A program made the translations under genes and the position numbers. A stretch of DNA of 24,482 bases from Apostichopus californicus. Its lineage: Eukaryota; Echinodermata; Holothuroidea; Aspidochirotida; Stichopodidae. A model generated the notes under the pieces. The model had not been told where the DNA came from, searched no databases, and was given only the letters and a program-made list of their open reading frames with translations. This document shows positions 1-10,800 of the stretch, in pieces; the first letter of the stretch is position 1, and the number at the start of each line of letters is the position of its first letter. Location: NCBI GenBank assembly GCA_020650975.1, contig JAIPMN010026480.1, positions 1 through 24,482 on the forward strand. The letters are read 5' to 3'.

Positions 1-700
1 TGTCATGATTTGGATGGAACCTTAACTTGCTTCATACCCCCCCCCCTCCCAACCACTTTCTAAGCCATGCATGTCTTATTTCCCTGGAATACAAAGCTTA
101 AAGGGTGTGAAGACTTGCGCAAAAAGAAACGTCTCATGCCGGTAATCTGACCTAGTTTCGAATGAGGTGTAACAGAAGTATTATACACCACCATCAATCA
201 GAAAAAATACACACACAGCTTGCTACCGTCGGTAATTAGACACTAGTGCACAGTCAGTACATACAGCTGCGGTCAATACCCACAGCACAGTGTACGAACA
301 ATACAGCGATGGACATCTCAGGTCCAGCTAAAGATAACAAGGTATCATGTTTCATTACTGTCTGCATTTTTTAGCGACACGAACCAAACGTCACTTGCAA
401 GCAACTGAAAGTTAACTTTTCCAGATGGCCGCATGCGGTTTGGGGCGAGCGAGTCTTCAATGCCTTTAACTTTACATCAAATTGTTGAAATGAATCAGTT
501 CCTCAAATGAATTTCATGGTTTTTAATCATACCACGAATGCCATTGATCAATGGTTCCCATCTTTACTTTTCACCTGAGGGTTCAACATTTATTATAAAG
601 CAATTTACATGGCTTCCTTGTTTTTTCGATCGATTCTTTATAAAATAGAATCTGTCTGAATACTTAGTCAAATTTGTTATTAAAATATGCAAATGAGGAT
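1..700. other. Presumed CFAP95 intron, nothing recognised
   Basis: Lies downstream of the exon 3 donor on the minus strand, so is most simply CFAP95 intron 3. It contains a short C-run near 40-50 and no exon that I could match to the C-terminal half of the family. No repeat family was identified. Confidence 0.4.
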
Positions 701-706
701 GCTCAC

Positions 707-831
707 CTATCTAAATTTACTGCATTGTATGTATCAATGTTGACCATGGCTTTCCTCGGTTCTTGTTCCGCAAAATCATCTTTCAGTTGAGTTTGTTCCA
801 TCAATGCTTGAGTCGTCGTTTTAGGAAATGA
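707..831 (-). CDS. CFAP95: CFAP95 coding exon 3
   Basis: Encodes 41 codons plus two bases, beginning SFPKTTTQALMEQTQL and containing PRKAMVNIDTYNAV. The acceptor TTCTCCCAG follows a pyrimidine run and the donor is AG|GTGAGC. A longer open frame (703-951) runs through the acceptor into intron sequence and should not be taken as the protein. The next exon would need to begin in phase 2; none was recognised in 1-700. Confidence 0.7.
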
Positions 832-2612
832 CTGGGAGAAGAAATGTACATCAAACAAAAATGAAAGAGATATGATAACCTCAGTTGCAACATATTTTTC
901 TGTCTCCAAAATGAAAGCTCTAGAAACAAATGAAGTCCAATCAGCCAGCATGTTCCATTATATCACAAACATAGGGAGAAAGAATACAGACTTAAATCAT
1001 AACTGTTTTGTTTTGCTTTGAATGATTGTGAACTACAGATTATGTTATGGTTTCAAAATTATGGTATCGAAACTTTTCAGCCAGCACGTTCCATTTTATC
1101 ACAAAGATAGAGAGTAAGAAAAGAAACTTAAATGATAACTGTTCTGTTTTGCTTTGAATGATTGTGAACTACAGATTATGTTATGTTTTCAACATGGGGG
1201 GAAGGGTTTAAACATTTCTTTCCACAAATGTGAGTAATGCTTATAGTATTTAATTAAGTTGCACTTACCCCATCTGTGACATCACCAATTCTTTTGTATG
1301 TCGTTTTATGCAGGTTTTGTTTCATAGACTGGTCACCAATGTCATAGTCCTTCGGCTCTGCTTCCCGAGCCTGATGCCTATGGGTGAAAGAACGATCGAT
1401 AAATGCTACAGACCATGAATTCTGTATTATAAGCCCTATTGCAGCAAAAGAAACTGTTTTAAATAATGCTTCCAGTTAGGTGTCTGTGTCAAATGTTGAA
1501 GCCCTTAAACCCCAGATTACACAGCTGGAATCTAATTACTGATGCACAACTTTCAAGAATTTATATTCATATACACATCTCCCTCGTCTGTGAGTCCTAA
1601 TGTTTAAGTTAAGAACCCTCATGATTCGACTATGTATACACTTAATTTGGTAGTACTTACCTAAATTGAAAGCTAAAGATATAACATTTCAGGCTTTACA
1701 CACTTGTTATAGTTTTGATGAAAATACTTTATGAATGGGATAAAGTCACAGCACTTCACACAGCTTGTCAACTTAACTTATGTTGGGAGGTGAAAACCCA
1801 CTGTACCTAACAGGTTGCCATACAGTGTAGGCCTAGTCTATGCTAGGTACAGTATTCTAAGGGCCTATAGTAGGATGTTGTAGATACAGTAGGCCTTACA
1901 CCAAACTTAGGGCAAATTTTGTCTAACTAATAATGACCAATATGTCTCTGGTCTCAACACATAACAGATGTATGCCTAGGTCCCTAGGTATCATAACTTA
2001 ACAATAACATTAACAGGCCATGTACACAGACTTACCAATTTGATTCAGCTTTCTTCTGCTATAGTCTAATGTATATTATGATCTGATCTCAAGAAACGCG
2101 AACCTTTGCATTCAACGAAATCTGGTGAAAGTTTACTTAACCATTTTAACACTTCAGCTCAAACAACACAATATTACAGGAAATATTGTGGCGAGCAAGG
2201 TTACAGAATGGAAATATTCATGAATTGGAAAAGTCATAGCACTTCACCTGGCTATTGCATGTAAACTTAAGTTAGGCTAAATCTTTGGGGTGGTGCACAC
2301 CCACTAAACCTTACAGTTACACTTACAGTAGGCCTATCCTAATTAACCTAGGGGACTAGGCTGTTGCAGGTATGTCTTACATTACAGTAACACCATGCTT
2401 AATCTTAACTTTGACGCAAGCTTATCATGACCTACGTTTCTTGTCTCGACAAATTACAGGGATAGACCTAGGCATCATAACTTAGCAATACCATTAACAA
2501 TAACACAGACTTACCAATTTGAATTCAGCGTTCCTCTGCTATAATTCATATGGTCTGATCTCAAGAAAAGAGAACCTTTACGTTCAACGAAATCTGGTGA
2601 ATAGTTAGCCAT
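707..2612 (-). CDS. CFAP95: CFAP95 (C9orf135-like), 5' portion, three exons
   Basis: Exons complement(2515..2612), complement(1269..1377) and complement(707..831) join in frame to give about 110 residues, then run out through a good donor towards the left edge. Seen: residues 8-18 read FVERKGSLFLR, residues 33-46 read WHQAREAEPKDYDI, and residues 57-65 read TTYKRIGDV. From memory, these line up in order with the conserved N-terminal half of CFAP95/C9orf135, a protein of about 230 residues associated with ciliary doublet microtubules. The tryptophan codon is split TG|G across intron 1, exactly where the family has a conserved Trp-His. The start at 2612 has G at -3 and +4; an in-frame ATG nine bases upstream (2621) has a weaker context. 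The C-terminal exons are missing from the window or unrecognised in bases 1-700. The family call rests on remembered motifs, not an alignment. Confidence 0.75.
941..1194. repeat. Local tandem duplication in CFAP95 intron 2
   Basis: Two adjacent copies, about 941-1073 and 1077-1194, offset by 136 bases. Both begin with tcagccagc.cgttccatt or a close variant, then share a near-identical segment containing tttgctttgaatgattgtg and aactacagattatgttatg. Neither copy overlaps an exon. The similarity implies a fairly recent duplication. Confidence 0.85.
1269..1377 (-). CDS. CFAP95: CFAP95 coding exon 2
   Basis: Enters with one base that completes the Trp codon, then 36 codons beginning HQAREAEPKDYDIGDQ and ending RIGDVTDG. 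The acceptor is CACCCATAG and the donor GGG|GTAAGTGC. Reading frame, splice signals and family motifs all agree, so this is the best supported exon of the gene. Confidence 0.8.
1720..2197. repeat. Tandem duplication, copy A (decayed exon 1 copy)
   Basis: First copy of a ~475-bp tandem duplication whose partner is 2210-2673. Shared landmarks include aaagtca.agcacttcac near the start, a run of 'taggcct' words, cttaccaattt (the minus-strand donor) and caacgaaatctggtga. Similarity looks like roughly 75-80% by eye with several indels. It sits in CFAP95 intron 1 and includes the pseudo-exon at 2036-2144. Confidence 0.8.
2036..2144 (-). pseudogene. CFAP95: Decayed duplicate of CFAP95 exon 1
   Basis: Aligns with the working exon at 2515-2612. 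The residue run DFVECKGSRFLRSDH is still readable in one frame, against DFVERKGSLFLRSDH in the working copy. The copied start now reads ATG-GTT-AAG-TAA, so it stops after three codons. Further on, a TAG falls in the frame and a one-base deletion near the donor shifts phase. The donor itself (TTG|GTAAGTCTG) is intact, so it could still act as a noncoding alternative first exon. Confidence 0.75.
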
Positions 2613-2673
2613 TTCAAACATCAATCCAAACAACGCCAGATCACAGGTAAGTATTATGTCGAGGAAGGTTATA
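2210..2673. repeat. Tandem duplication, copy B (working exon 1)
   Basis: Second copy of the ~475-bp duplication, carrying the intact CFAP95 first coding exon and its immediate 5' flank. Similarity to copy A extends past the ATG to about 2673 (aggaaggttatag against agcaaggttacag), so probable 5' UTR or promoter sequence was duplicated too. Confidence 0.8.
2515..2612 (-). CDS. CFAP95: CFAP95 coding exon 1
   Basis: Encodes 32 codons plus TG of a split Trp codon, starting MANYSPDFVERKGSLFL. The donor reads TG|GTAAGTCTG on the minus strand. The frame stays open upstream to a stop at 2712-2714, so the ATG at 2621 is an alternative start. A decayed copy of this exon lies about 475 bp further along the same strand (2036-2144). 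Confidence 0.75.
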
Positions 2674-4251
2674 GTTCTTCTCTTGCTTTTCTTAAATAAC
2701 CCAAGCCTAGGTTAACAACGCTTGTCCATAGTACAGGTAGACAGTCTTCTGTAAAAGTGCGTTGGAAAGTGTCATGTATTGTGTGTACATTGTTACGTTC
2801 ACACATTGTGGGGAGTCCCTAGTTGCCTAGCAATTGTCTAAGTAATGTCAAAGGTCAATTTGTATTCTCGGCACCGACAAATCACATGACAGGCAGGGGA
2901 AAACCCAAACTATTGTGCCACTATTACCAGTATTTATTGTATTCTTGACCTTCGAGCTCACACTTTGAGAAGCAAGATTCGCAAATCTATCGTAATGAGA
3001 ACTTTTTTAACGAAGTATTAAGGATAATGTAGGTTATGGTTTTCTTTACTGTTTATGATATTACCCTAATGATTTGGTTTATTCATAACGTTATGTCAAA
3101 ATTGGTTCATAGACCAACGTAAACAACTGTGTTTTTCCTACCGTACTCACTAGTACCAGTAACACTAACAATGGTTAGGCTCAGAGTCAGACCATGGCCT
3201 AGCGCCGCTGATGATGTCATGATTGTGTAAGGGCAGTAGAGACCAAAGTATAAATTACAGTAAGTTAGAATAAGACTATTTAGCACACTCGACATTTTCA
3301 TTTAGGCATTTATAGAAAGACCAAAGGAATTTCATATGTGTAGGCCTATGCTCATAGAGCAATCATACTACAGTACAGGTGTTAAGTGTTATGTTAATAT
3401 AGGCTAGGCTTTGACTGGGTAACTGTTTCTAGGATACAACATAATGAATGAAGTGTTACCCGATTGGCACAATCGTTAAAGAGTTGTGAATAAGCTCTAC
3501 CCCTTTGCTAATTTCTTATCTCGTTCAGTTTGAAACGACAATCAAATGGCCAAGGCCTTATGGGAATAACAGAAATGACAATTTAACTCGGAAATCTTTG
3601 TTGCTAGAGACCCTTGGCAAAAACAGCCCAATAAGCAGTCTCACTGTTATTCACTAACACATCTTTGAGGCAGATCCTAACAATAGGGTTTTTGAAATAA
3701 GAAACATTCCATATTGATATATATCGTAAGGAACAGTTAGATATATTTGTTATTGATGCTGATGCATGGCATTACTTTCTATGAGCTATGAAAGAGAACA
3801 GAGGTACAGTATAGGCTGTGACCCTTGTGCTATATTGATTTTAGTGTGTAATAAGGGTAGGGACCTACTAGTTGAAAATCAACTTGGGTGCATCAGTATT
3901 GTAGTGGCATCAAAAAGTCGGACATGTATGAAAGCAAGTCAGAGATATATAGACATGTCATATAGCTTCCTGATTGTGAAAACACAGATGACCAACATGC
4001 CCGACATGGAGAACTCAAGTCTAAACTCAGACTGTATAAAAGAAAGTATAAAAGCTTAGTAGGGTACTTTACTGATAGATTCATATATTATATACTGTAT
4101 GTTGCTGTTGGATTGTAATGACCATCTGAGTCTTAGACCTGACATATGAAGATATAGGGACTCACCAACATACACACACATTTGTTTCACAAATCTCCTT
4201 TTTTGCGGTTAACGTGCCTGTCCTATGTCAGCGCAAATTTCTAGAGTTTTA

Positions 4252-4274
4252 CTGGTTGTCCCTGGGACAACCAG
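4252..4274. repeat. Perfect 23-bp inverted repeat
   Basis: Arms ctggttgtccc and gggacaaccag are 11 bases each with a single T between them. It lies about 80 bases before the dispersed repeat at 4351-4640 and may belong to the same element. No function can be assigned. Confidence 0.8.
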
Positions 4275-4350
4275 GTCTCACAAGTTTGGTTAGCAGTTAA
4301 AAATGTAGCAGACTAACAAAGGATGACCGATATGTACACTGTAGTAGCAG

Positions 4351-4640
4351 GGACGTGTAGATTTGGTCAATAGAACATCAGCCGGTAAAACTCCCCTTCG
4401 GATGGATCATAGGCCTACCAGTTATATATATTTTGTTTTTCAATTCAGCATCTCCAAAGTGATGGAGGGCAATAACAATTTATTATTTTACCCAGGTTGG
4501 GATATTGTAGCTATAATGCAATCTGAATTTGATGTACGTTAAACCACTTTTTCTTCCGTCAAACGACCTCCAAGGTGTGATTATGGTTCTCCGGACAGAG
4601 ATTTGGTCATCTGGTACGATCGCATATGACCCGTCCAAAA
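4351..4640 (+). repeat. Dispersed repeat, copy 1 (upstream of syntaxin)
   Basis: Shares blocks in the same order with 22648-22850: gtgtagatttggt.aatagaaca, then after a gap of about 70-170 bases ctgaa.ttga.gta, tttccgtc..acgacc.cca, and cagagat.tggtc. The copies differ by indels and many substitutions. It ends about 115 bases before the first syntaxin exon. The family is unknown to me. Confidence 0.65.
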
Positions 4641-4814
4641 ATTTTCCCTGTGTGTTCAAGTTAATTTCATCGTACGTTTAGCCTGAGTTTGTTATGTTTG
4701 TTACGGCCTTTGTTGATGATAGTTTTGATCAATTAAATATGTGGTTTCTCACAGAACTACAGAGCTTCTGTACAACTTAACCCCAACGAGACTGTACGTG
4801 AGAGCCAACTTAAA

Positions 4815-4887
4815 ATGAGGAGACAAGGAGAGTTTGGCTATGGAGCCCTGGATGACTCTGAAGGTTCATTTTTGCAAGCAAATGCAG
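4815..4887 (+). CDS. STX12: Syntaxin exon 1 (start codon)
   Basis: Encodes 24 codons plus one base, beginning MRRQGEFGYGALDDSEG; donor G|GTAAGT. The ATG has A at -3. A plausible acceptor (tttctcacag) ends at 4754, and the frame from 4755 is open through the ATG. So this may be the coding part of an exon starting at 4755 with a noncoding exon upstream, or the true start could be in an earlier exon. The resulting 275 aa matches family length, which favours this ATG. Confidence 0.75.
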
Positions 4888-7800
4888 GTAAGTTTTCCAT
4901 CAGCATTTATCCTTCATGAATTATTATTTTTTTTCCATTTACTGGGACAAACATGCATAGATCTTCATACAAGTTTGGATGACTTGGAGCAAAAAAGGAA
5001 TATAATGGGGATATTATCCCCTTGTCCATGGTCGTCAATTTGGTTAAAGTAGCCATTCTCAGTTAAATATATTCTATGAAGGCTAGAGAAACATATTGGT
5101 TAGTGTAAGGGGCCAGACTGAATAAAAAATACCATCGTATTGTACAGTACCTGTTTACAGGTTAGGCTGGTAGTCTGCTCAAGCCTAATGCCTTATTAGG
5201 TTCCCCATGCCCAAGTTATATTCTATGAAGGCTAGAGAAACATATGGACTAGTGTACAGGGCAAGACAAAACAATGCCATCATACTTTGTACAGGTTAGG
5301 CTGGTAGGCTGTTCAAGCCTAATGCCTGATGGTGTCCACATGGTCAATTAATATTCTATGAATGCTAGAGAAACATATCGACTAGTGTAAAGGGCCAGAC
5401 AATAAAAATGCTATCATACTGTGTACAGGTTAGGCTGGTAGGCTGTTCAAGCCTAAGGCCTTTTGGTTTCCACATGCTCAAGTAATATTCTATGAAGGCT
5501 AGAGAAACATATCGACTAGTGTAAAGGGCAAGACAAAACAATGCCATCATACTTTGTACAGGTTAGGCTGGTAGGTTACTCTTGAAAGCCTTAGGCCTTA
5601 TGGTTTCCCACATGCTCAATTAATATTCTATGAAGGCTAGAGAAACAAATCTACAAGTGTATTAAAAATGCTATCATACTGTGTACAGGTTACACTGGTA
5701 GGCTGTTAATAATAATAATACTAATAGTTTATTTTATAAAGCGTAAAATCCACAAAAGTGCTCTAAAACGCTTTGTAACAGTAAATAAAAAAGTATATGA
5801 CACAAAATATGTAGTAAAAATGCAGAATAAAAAACAATATAAATGAGTATGAAAAATAAAAAGCATGCACGTTTGAGTTTGTTGGAGTATTGCACATGAA
5901 TAGAATTTTATACACAGTTTAAATATATTGCAGTAATGCTGTCTAAAAAGGAAGGTTTTCAGCTTTGACTTGAATGTTGTAAGACTAGAAACAGTTCTGA
6001 GTTCAGCTGGCAGCTCATTGATACCTTATGCCTTATGGTGTCCACATGGTCAATTAATATTCTATGAAGGCTAGAGAAACATATCGACTAGTGTAAAGGG
6101 CAAGACAAAACAATGCCATCATACTGTGTACAGGTTAGGCTGGTAGGCTGCTCAAGCCTAAGGCCTTATGGTTTCCCACACGGTCACTCAATTAGTGCAA
6201 GATCTTGGACCGATTTTATTTATTCTCTGGCCAAATTGAATTTTTTCTTCAGCCCCAGCTTTGAATTTTGCCAGGGAGCCACCTATTAAGAAGTTGTGGC
6301 ATAAAGCATAATATTTTGCTCTGCTTTTTGTCTAAGATTGTACAGTACCATGTTACAGTCCACTGCTTATTGCACTGTTTGTGCATTGTGTGGTTGCTAC
6401 ACGTACATGGTTGCATAAATTCCAAAATTGCCAATTAAGCAACATTGGCATCATACCTGTATATAAATACAAACCATACAGGGGGATCCAAAGGGGGATG
6501 GTGTTTTTTTGTACCCCACCCTGCCTTTTCCCAGTAGTTATAAACATGACCTTGCGTGTAGACTAGTTTTAGACCTGATTTTGAAGCGGAAAGAAAATAT
6601 GCCACATTGTGCAACATCTCGCATATATAAAAAATAAACAAATTATGAAATTTAAATTAACAACAGAAAATAGAAACCTTTGGTTCATTAAAAACATATT
6701 TTGAAAAGAGCAAAAAACAGCATTTGAAAAAAAAAATGCATTTGCAAAGATTATTAGTCGTATGCTGTAACAAGTGAGTCTGTAGTTGGTGGGGAGCCAT
6801 ACATTGCCATTCCTTCCCCGAGGATGCGCAGTTACAATTATATCTTGCGTTCCTTGTAACCAGGGACCGCACCTTTCATTTCATTTCATGCAAGTCAGAG
6901 TATGGTAGGGAAGGGGTTTGTTAAAGAAAGAAAAATACTGCCCAACCTTTTTTGCAGAACTTTGCGATAGTTACTCAACTTTGACGAATCTGTTATGCAA
7001 GTCTCACAGTCTTTTTGGTCTTTACTATACAGTTATTACATCCTCTTAGAAAGCAAATTTGTGTAAAAAAAATATATATATCAAAATATTGATGAGATGA
7101 AACAAATATGGAATATATACAATCAGAAAGTAGGAAAGAAGTATAAGGAAAAAAGACCTTGGCACCCTACGCATCTGTGGGATTAACTGTTCAACAAGAT
7201 AAATAATGAATAGGGCTTAATACCTTTGAGTTTTTATTTTTTTATGTGGCCTCGCACAAAATGTCTTTCCATGGCCTAAGATAACATTATCTATGTAAAT
7301 GATTACAATTAACGTAAGTTATTACCGTTATTATCATTATGATGATTATATATTAACGGAGGGTGGAGAAATGACAGTATCTTGCACTTTTTATGGCAAT
7401 TCATCGAATCAAGAAGAAAACCGGTACAAAGTTTGTGATGTTATCAGGAGTGTGCTGAATGTGTTAATACAGTATATACTGTACAGTAGCTCATCGGTTT
7501 CAACTTGACACAGTGTTCCCTGGTTAATGGTTATAGAGCTGACTTGTCAAATCAATCGGTGAATAATTTTTATAGTTACACTGACCAAACATTGACCATT
7601 GAACGGAAGAAAAGCCTGCAGGTGCCTGTGTGGCAATTCATCCATTCTGGAAAATTATTTCATCGGTAGAAAATATGTAATCAAACCAAAAGAAAGAAAA
7701 AAAAACATGATGTTGAAATATTTTTCTGATATGGTTTGCTAAAACAAATGATTTGGCTTACATTGTTTTGCAGAAAAATAGGTGAAAAGTATTTTTAACA

Positions 7801-10800
7801 TATTATTTACATATTTAAATATATTTTAATATATTATTATTAAATTTAGACTGATCAATTGCAAGCATTGTTCTTGTCTTGTTATCCTTTTTTCCCCTCC
7901 CACCCCCACCCCCCCGCCCCCCATCTAGTAACTAAGATTGACTTTCAAAGGTATGGACTTCTGTAGTAGAAACATGTTAAACTAATCCATTTTAGTGAAA
8001 CACCAGGAAAACACATGCAATTCCCCCCCCCCCCTCAGTTTTAATGAGAGCAGCTCTATGGAGAAGGATGTCTTCTTAATTTCAAATGACAATTTTCAGC
8101 TAATAATTTTATGCCCCCCCCCTCCCCCCCCCTTGCCCGAAGTTCTAGGTAAAAATTTTGGTCTTATTTTCAATGTAATATATAATGTCTAAATTTTAAT
8201 CTGTTCTTTGTATTTCAGATGAACATAGCTTCAGAAGTTTGATTGACAAAACTGGCAGCAGCATACAAAGAATAAGTAGCAAAGGTGAGATGAAACATTT
8301 TGAAGAAAATTATAACTTTTTAAGTTGAATTTAAAACTCTCGAACCCCTCTGACGATCCTTACAAATATCTGTCCAAATCGAGTATCTCTAAAATCTGCC
8401 TAAGAGACCTACGTGGTCACAATACAAGATTATCAAAAAAACAAATAATTTTGTGTGGCAATGTTTTGTCATTTCTTTTTGCATAATTTTGAATCATTCC
8501 TGGTGTCGGTAGACCTACAGATCACATTCCCAGGTATCGTTGTCAGGTACGATACCCGTAGTGAGGCTTTTGAAACAAAGAATCAGGCATGAGCTTTTTC
8601 CGCGAATTCGCGGAATATCCGTGATTTCGTTTCTTCCTCGGGGACAAAAAACTATTATCCTAACACACTGTAGCATACGCAAACTGGAGCCTATACCGCA
8701 ATTTTGCAAAGTTCCGTGATTTTTTTTTTACCCCGGGCTCATTCCTGAAGAATAGAAAGTCTTTAGCTGGAAGTAAGGGGTGGGGTGGGATGTGCAGACC
8801 AGAACAAGAGAGCCTATCTCTATGGGTGGTTCAATAGTCACAGTGGACTTGTGCTCAAATTCTTGTGTCTTGAGGAAATGCTCTCTGCAAAATGAGTTTG
8901 CTGTTGAGGGCTTGAAGCTCTACAAAGATATTTGTCATCAGTTCAAAAAAAAAAGAAGGTGCTACACTATTTGAAATGTTAAAGGGTTATTCCAGTGTCA
9001 GATATTTTCACACTTATGTGGAGAATAATTATTCTACACTGCTAGTCGAGAAACCAATTTCCTTCTTATTATAATAGAACTTGTTGATTTAAGAACCCCT
9101 TGGCACCTGATATATTTGGAATTTTTGCTCAGATGTCATAGTTTTCTGAATTTCGATTATGATTTCTCTGTGAATGAGAGCTAATTACAAACTATAAATA
9201 AAAAAAATAAAAAAACATTTTATGGCATTATGTTGTTAGATGCCTTCACAAAAAAAAACCCTGATTCTTCGCCATACAAAATGCTGTAAAGTTGCAGGTT
9301 TGACGCAAAGGTGCAGAAAATTTCCACCAGCTTTATTAGGGAGAGCAGTTGACTTTGAATGGCTCCCAGATTATCCCAATAAATCTATTCCTTTATAAAC
9401 CTATATCATGAGTGACAGTAAATTGTGAATCGGATCTCAAACGATGACCGTATACAATACTTCTTTTACAGTTTCAAATGTGGAGAGGTCTGTTCGTCAG
9501 ATAGGAACATCATCAGATAGTGTCCACTTGAGAAATAAAATGTAAGTACTTAAATCGACTTTTGGAAAAACTGACCTGTTGAATTTAGAGAATGACTTTT
9601 GGCAAAACAATTAATTTTTTTTTTTAGTTTTTTTTTTTAACCCAGCGTAGTCGCTCGATCATTCAAAAGGATGACAACTATGATAAAGAGCCTACTAAAA
9701 CATTGATATTTGACAGGACAAGACAGGACATTGATAAGACATAGATATTCTGGGGGCGGGGGTGGGGGAGTGCGGGGGTAGGGAACATTCTATAAGGAGA
9801 ACTAACTATGTATATTTCCTTTTCACAGGATCGGTGCAGGTATATTTTAGCACAAAAAATTGTCTTTGTGTTACATTCATGTCACTGAAGATTGGGGGAA
9901 GGGGATGGGGGGGGGGGGATTAGGTGAACCTCCTTGTACCTATATCACTGATCTGGCAGGTATCTGATCTTGTGCAATGAAGAATTATTGACTGACAAAA
10001 ATAAGTATTAGTTACATTTCTTCTGTGATTCATAATGTCATATTTCTTTGCCTTCTTCAACCTGCCCCCATCCTTTCCCTTACCACCCCAAAGAGAAACT
10101 GGTGAACTGCAGCAAGTATGTTCGATGTGATTTTAGATTAGGAGAGCTTGATATTGCTATCATGGCTAATTCCAATTATATATTGAATAAATATTAATAA
10201 CATCTATTCAGCCCCTTACACCCTTTGAAACCATTTCGTTATATAGCCTTCCAATTAAAAAAAAAATATCCGGCATATCTTTTGTAGATGTGTATGATGT
10301 GATGCTCAGAAATGTTTGTAGGAAAAATGCAATTGTGGGAAATACCTACCTAGATGCCAGTAAGTGTGTTCTATATCATCGGATAATCTCAAGTATTATT
10401 ATAAATTGCCAAATTGTTCGTCAATAGGTGAATGCACAAGAATTTGTTTTGAAGGGTTGAAGTTGGTGGTAAGAAGGACTTTACAGAAAAGAAAGTAAAA
10501 AATTTCCTTATCATCATAACAGAAGCCAAGAAAAATATCTGTGATATTTCTTTTTTGAGGGGCGGGGGGTGGGGGTGGCAAAACTTTGACACAAGGAGGG
10601 AGAGGAATTATTTTCCGTCGCATCTCCTTCGCCTGTTATGAAACATTCAATCGATTCATGGTACCTACAGTTGTTTAAGTTGCATTTATGTAAAGATGTA
10701 ACTTAGTAGTAATATGTTTTTCATAACAATTTTGCACAACAAAATGCTACGCTGTCCATAACTTTGAACTTCTTTGTCCTCAACAGAGCCACGGTTCTTC

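Larger units (their letters stand above)
2680..4754. promoter_or_regulatory. Intergenic region between divergent CFAP95 and syntaxin genes
   Basis: About 2 kb separates the minus-strand CFAP95 start from the first recognised syntaxin exon. It should contain the CFAP95 promoter and any noncoding 5' exon of the syntaxin gene. I see no TATA box placed convincingly, no CpG-rich block and no coding exon. The frames at 3107-3301 and 3766-4059 have no family resemblance or splice support and look like chance. Confidence 0.35.

Noticed and set aside
3107..3301. Additional 5' exon of CFAP95 on the minus strand
   Set aside because: The sequence does not resemble the family N-terminus, and a complete start codon with conserved residues is already present at 2612.
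3766..4059. 97-codon plus-strand frame as a small gene
   Set aside because: No signal, domain or splice evidence, and an overlapping minus-strand frame of similar quality; consistent with chance.
9829..9839. 11-base micro-exon flanked by tttcacag and gtatat in intron 3
   Set aside because: Including it would shift the frame; exon 3 joined directly to exon 4 restores the family reading. It could only be a rare frame-breaking cassette.
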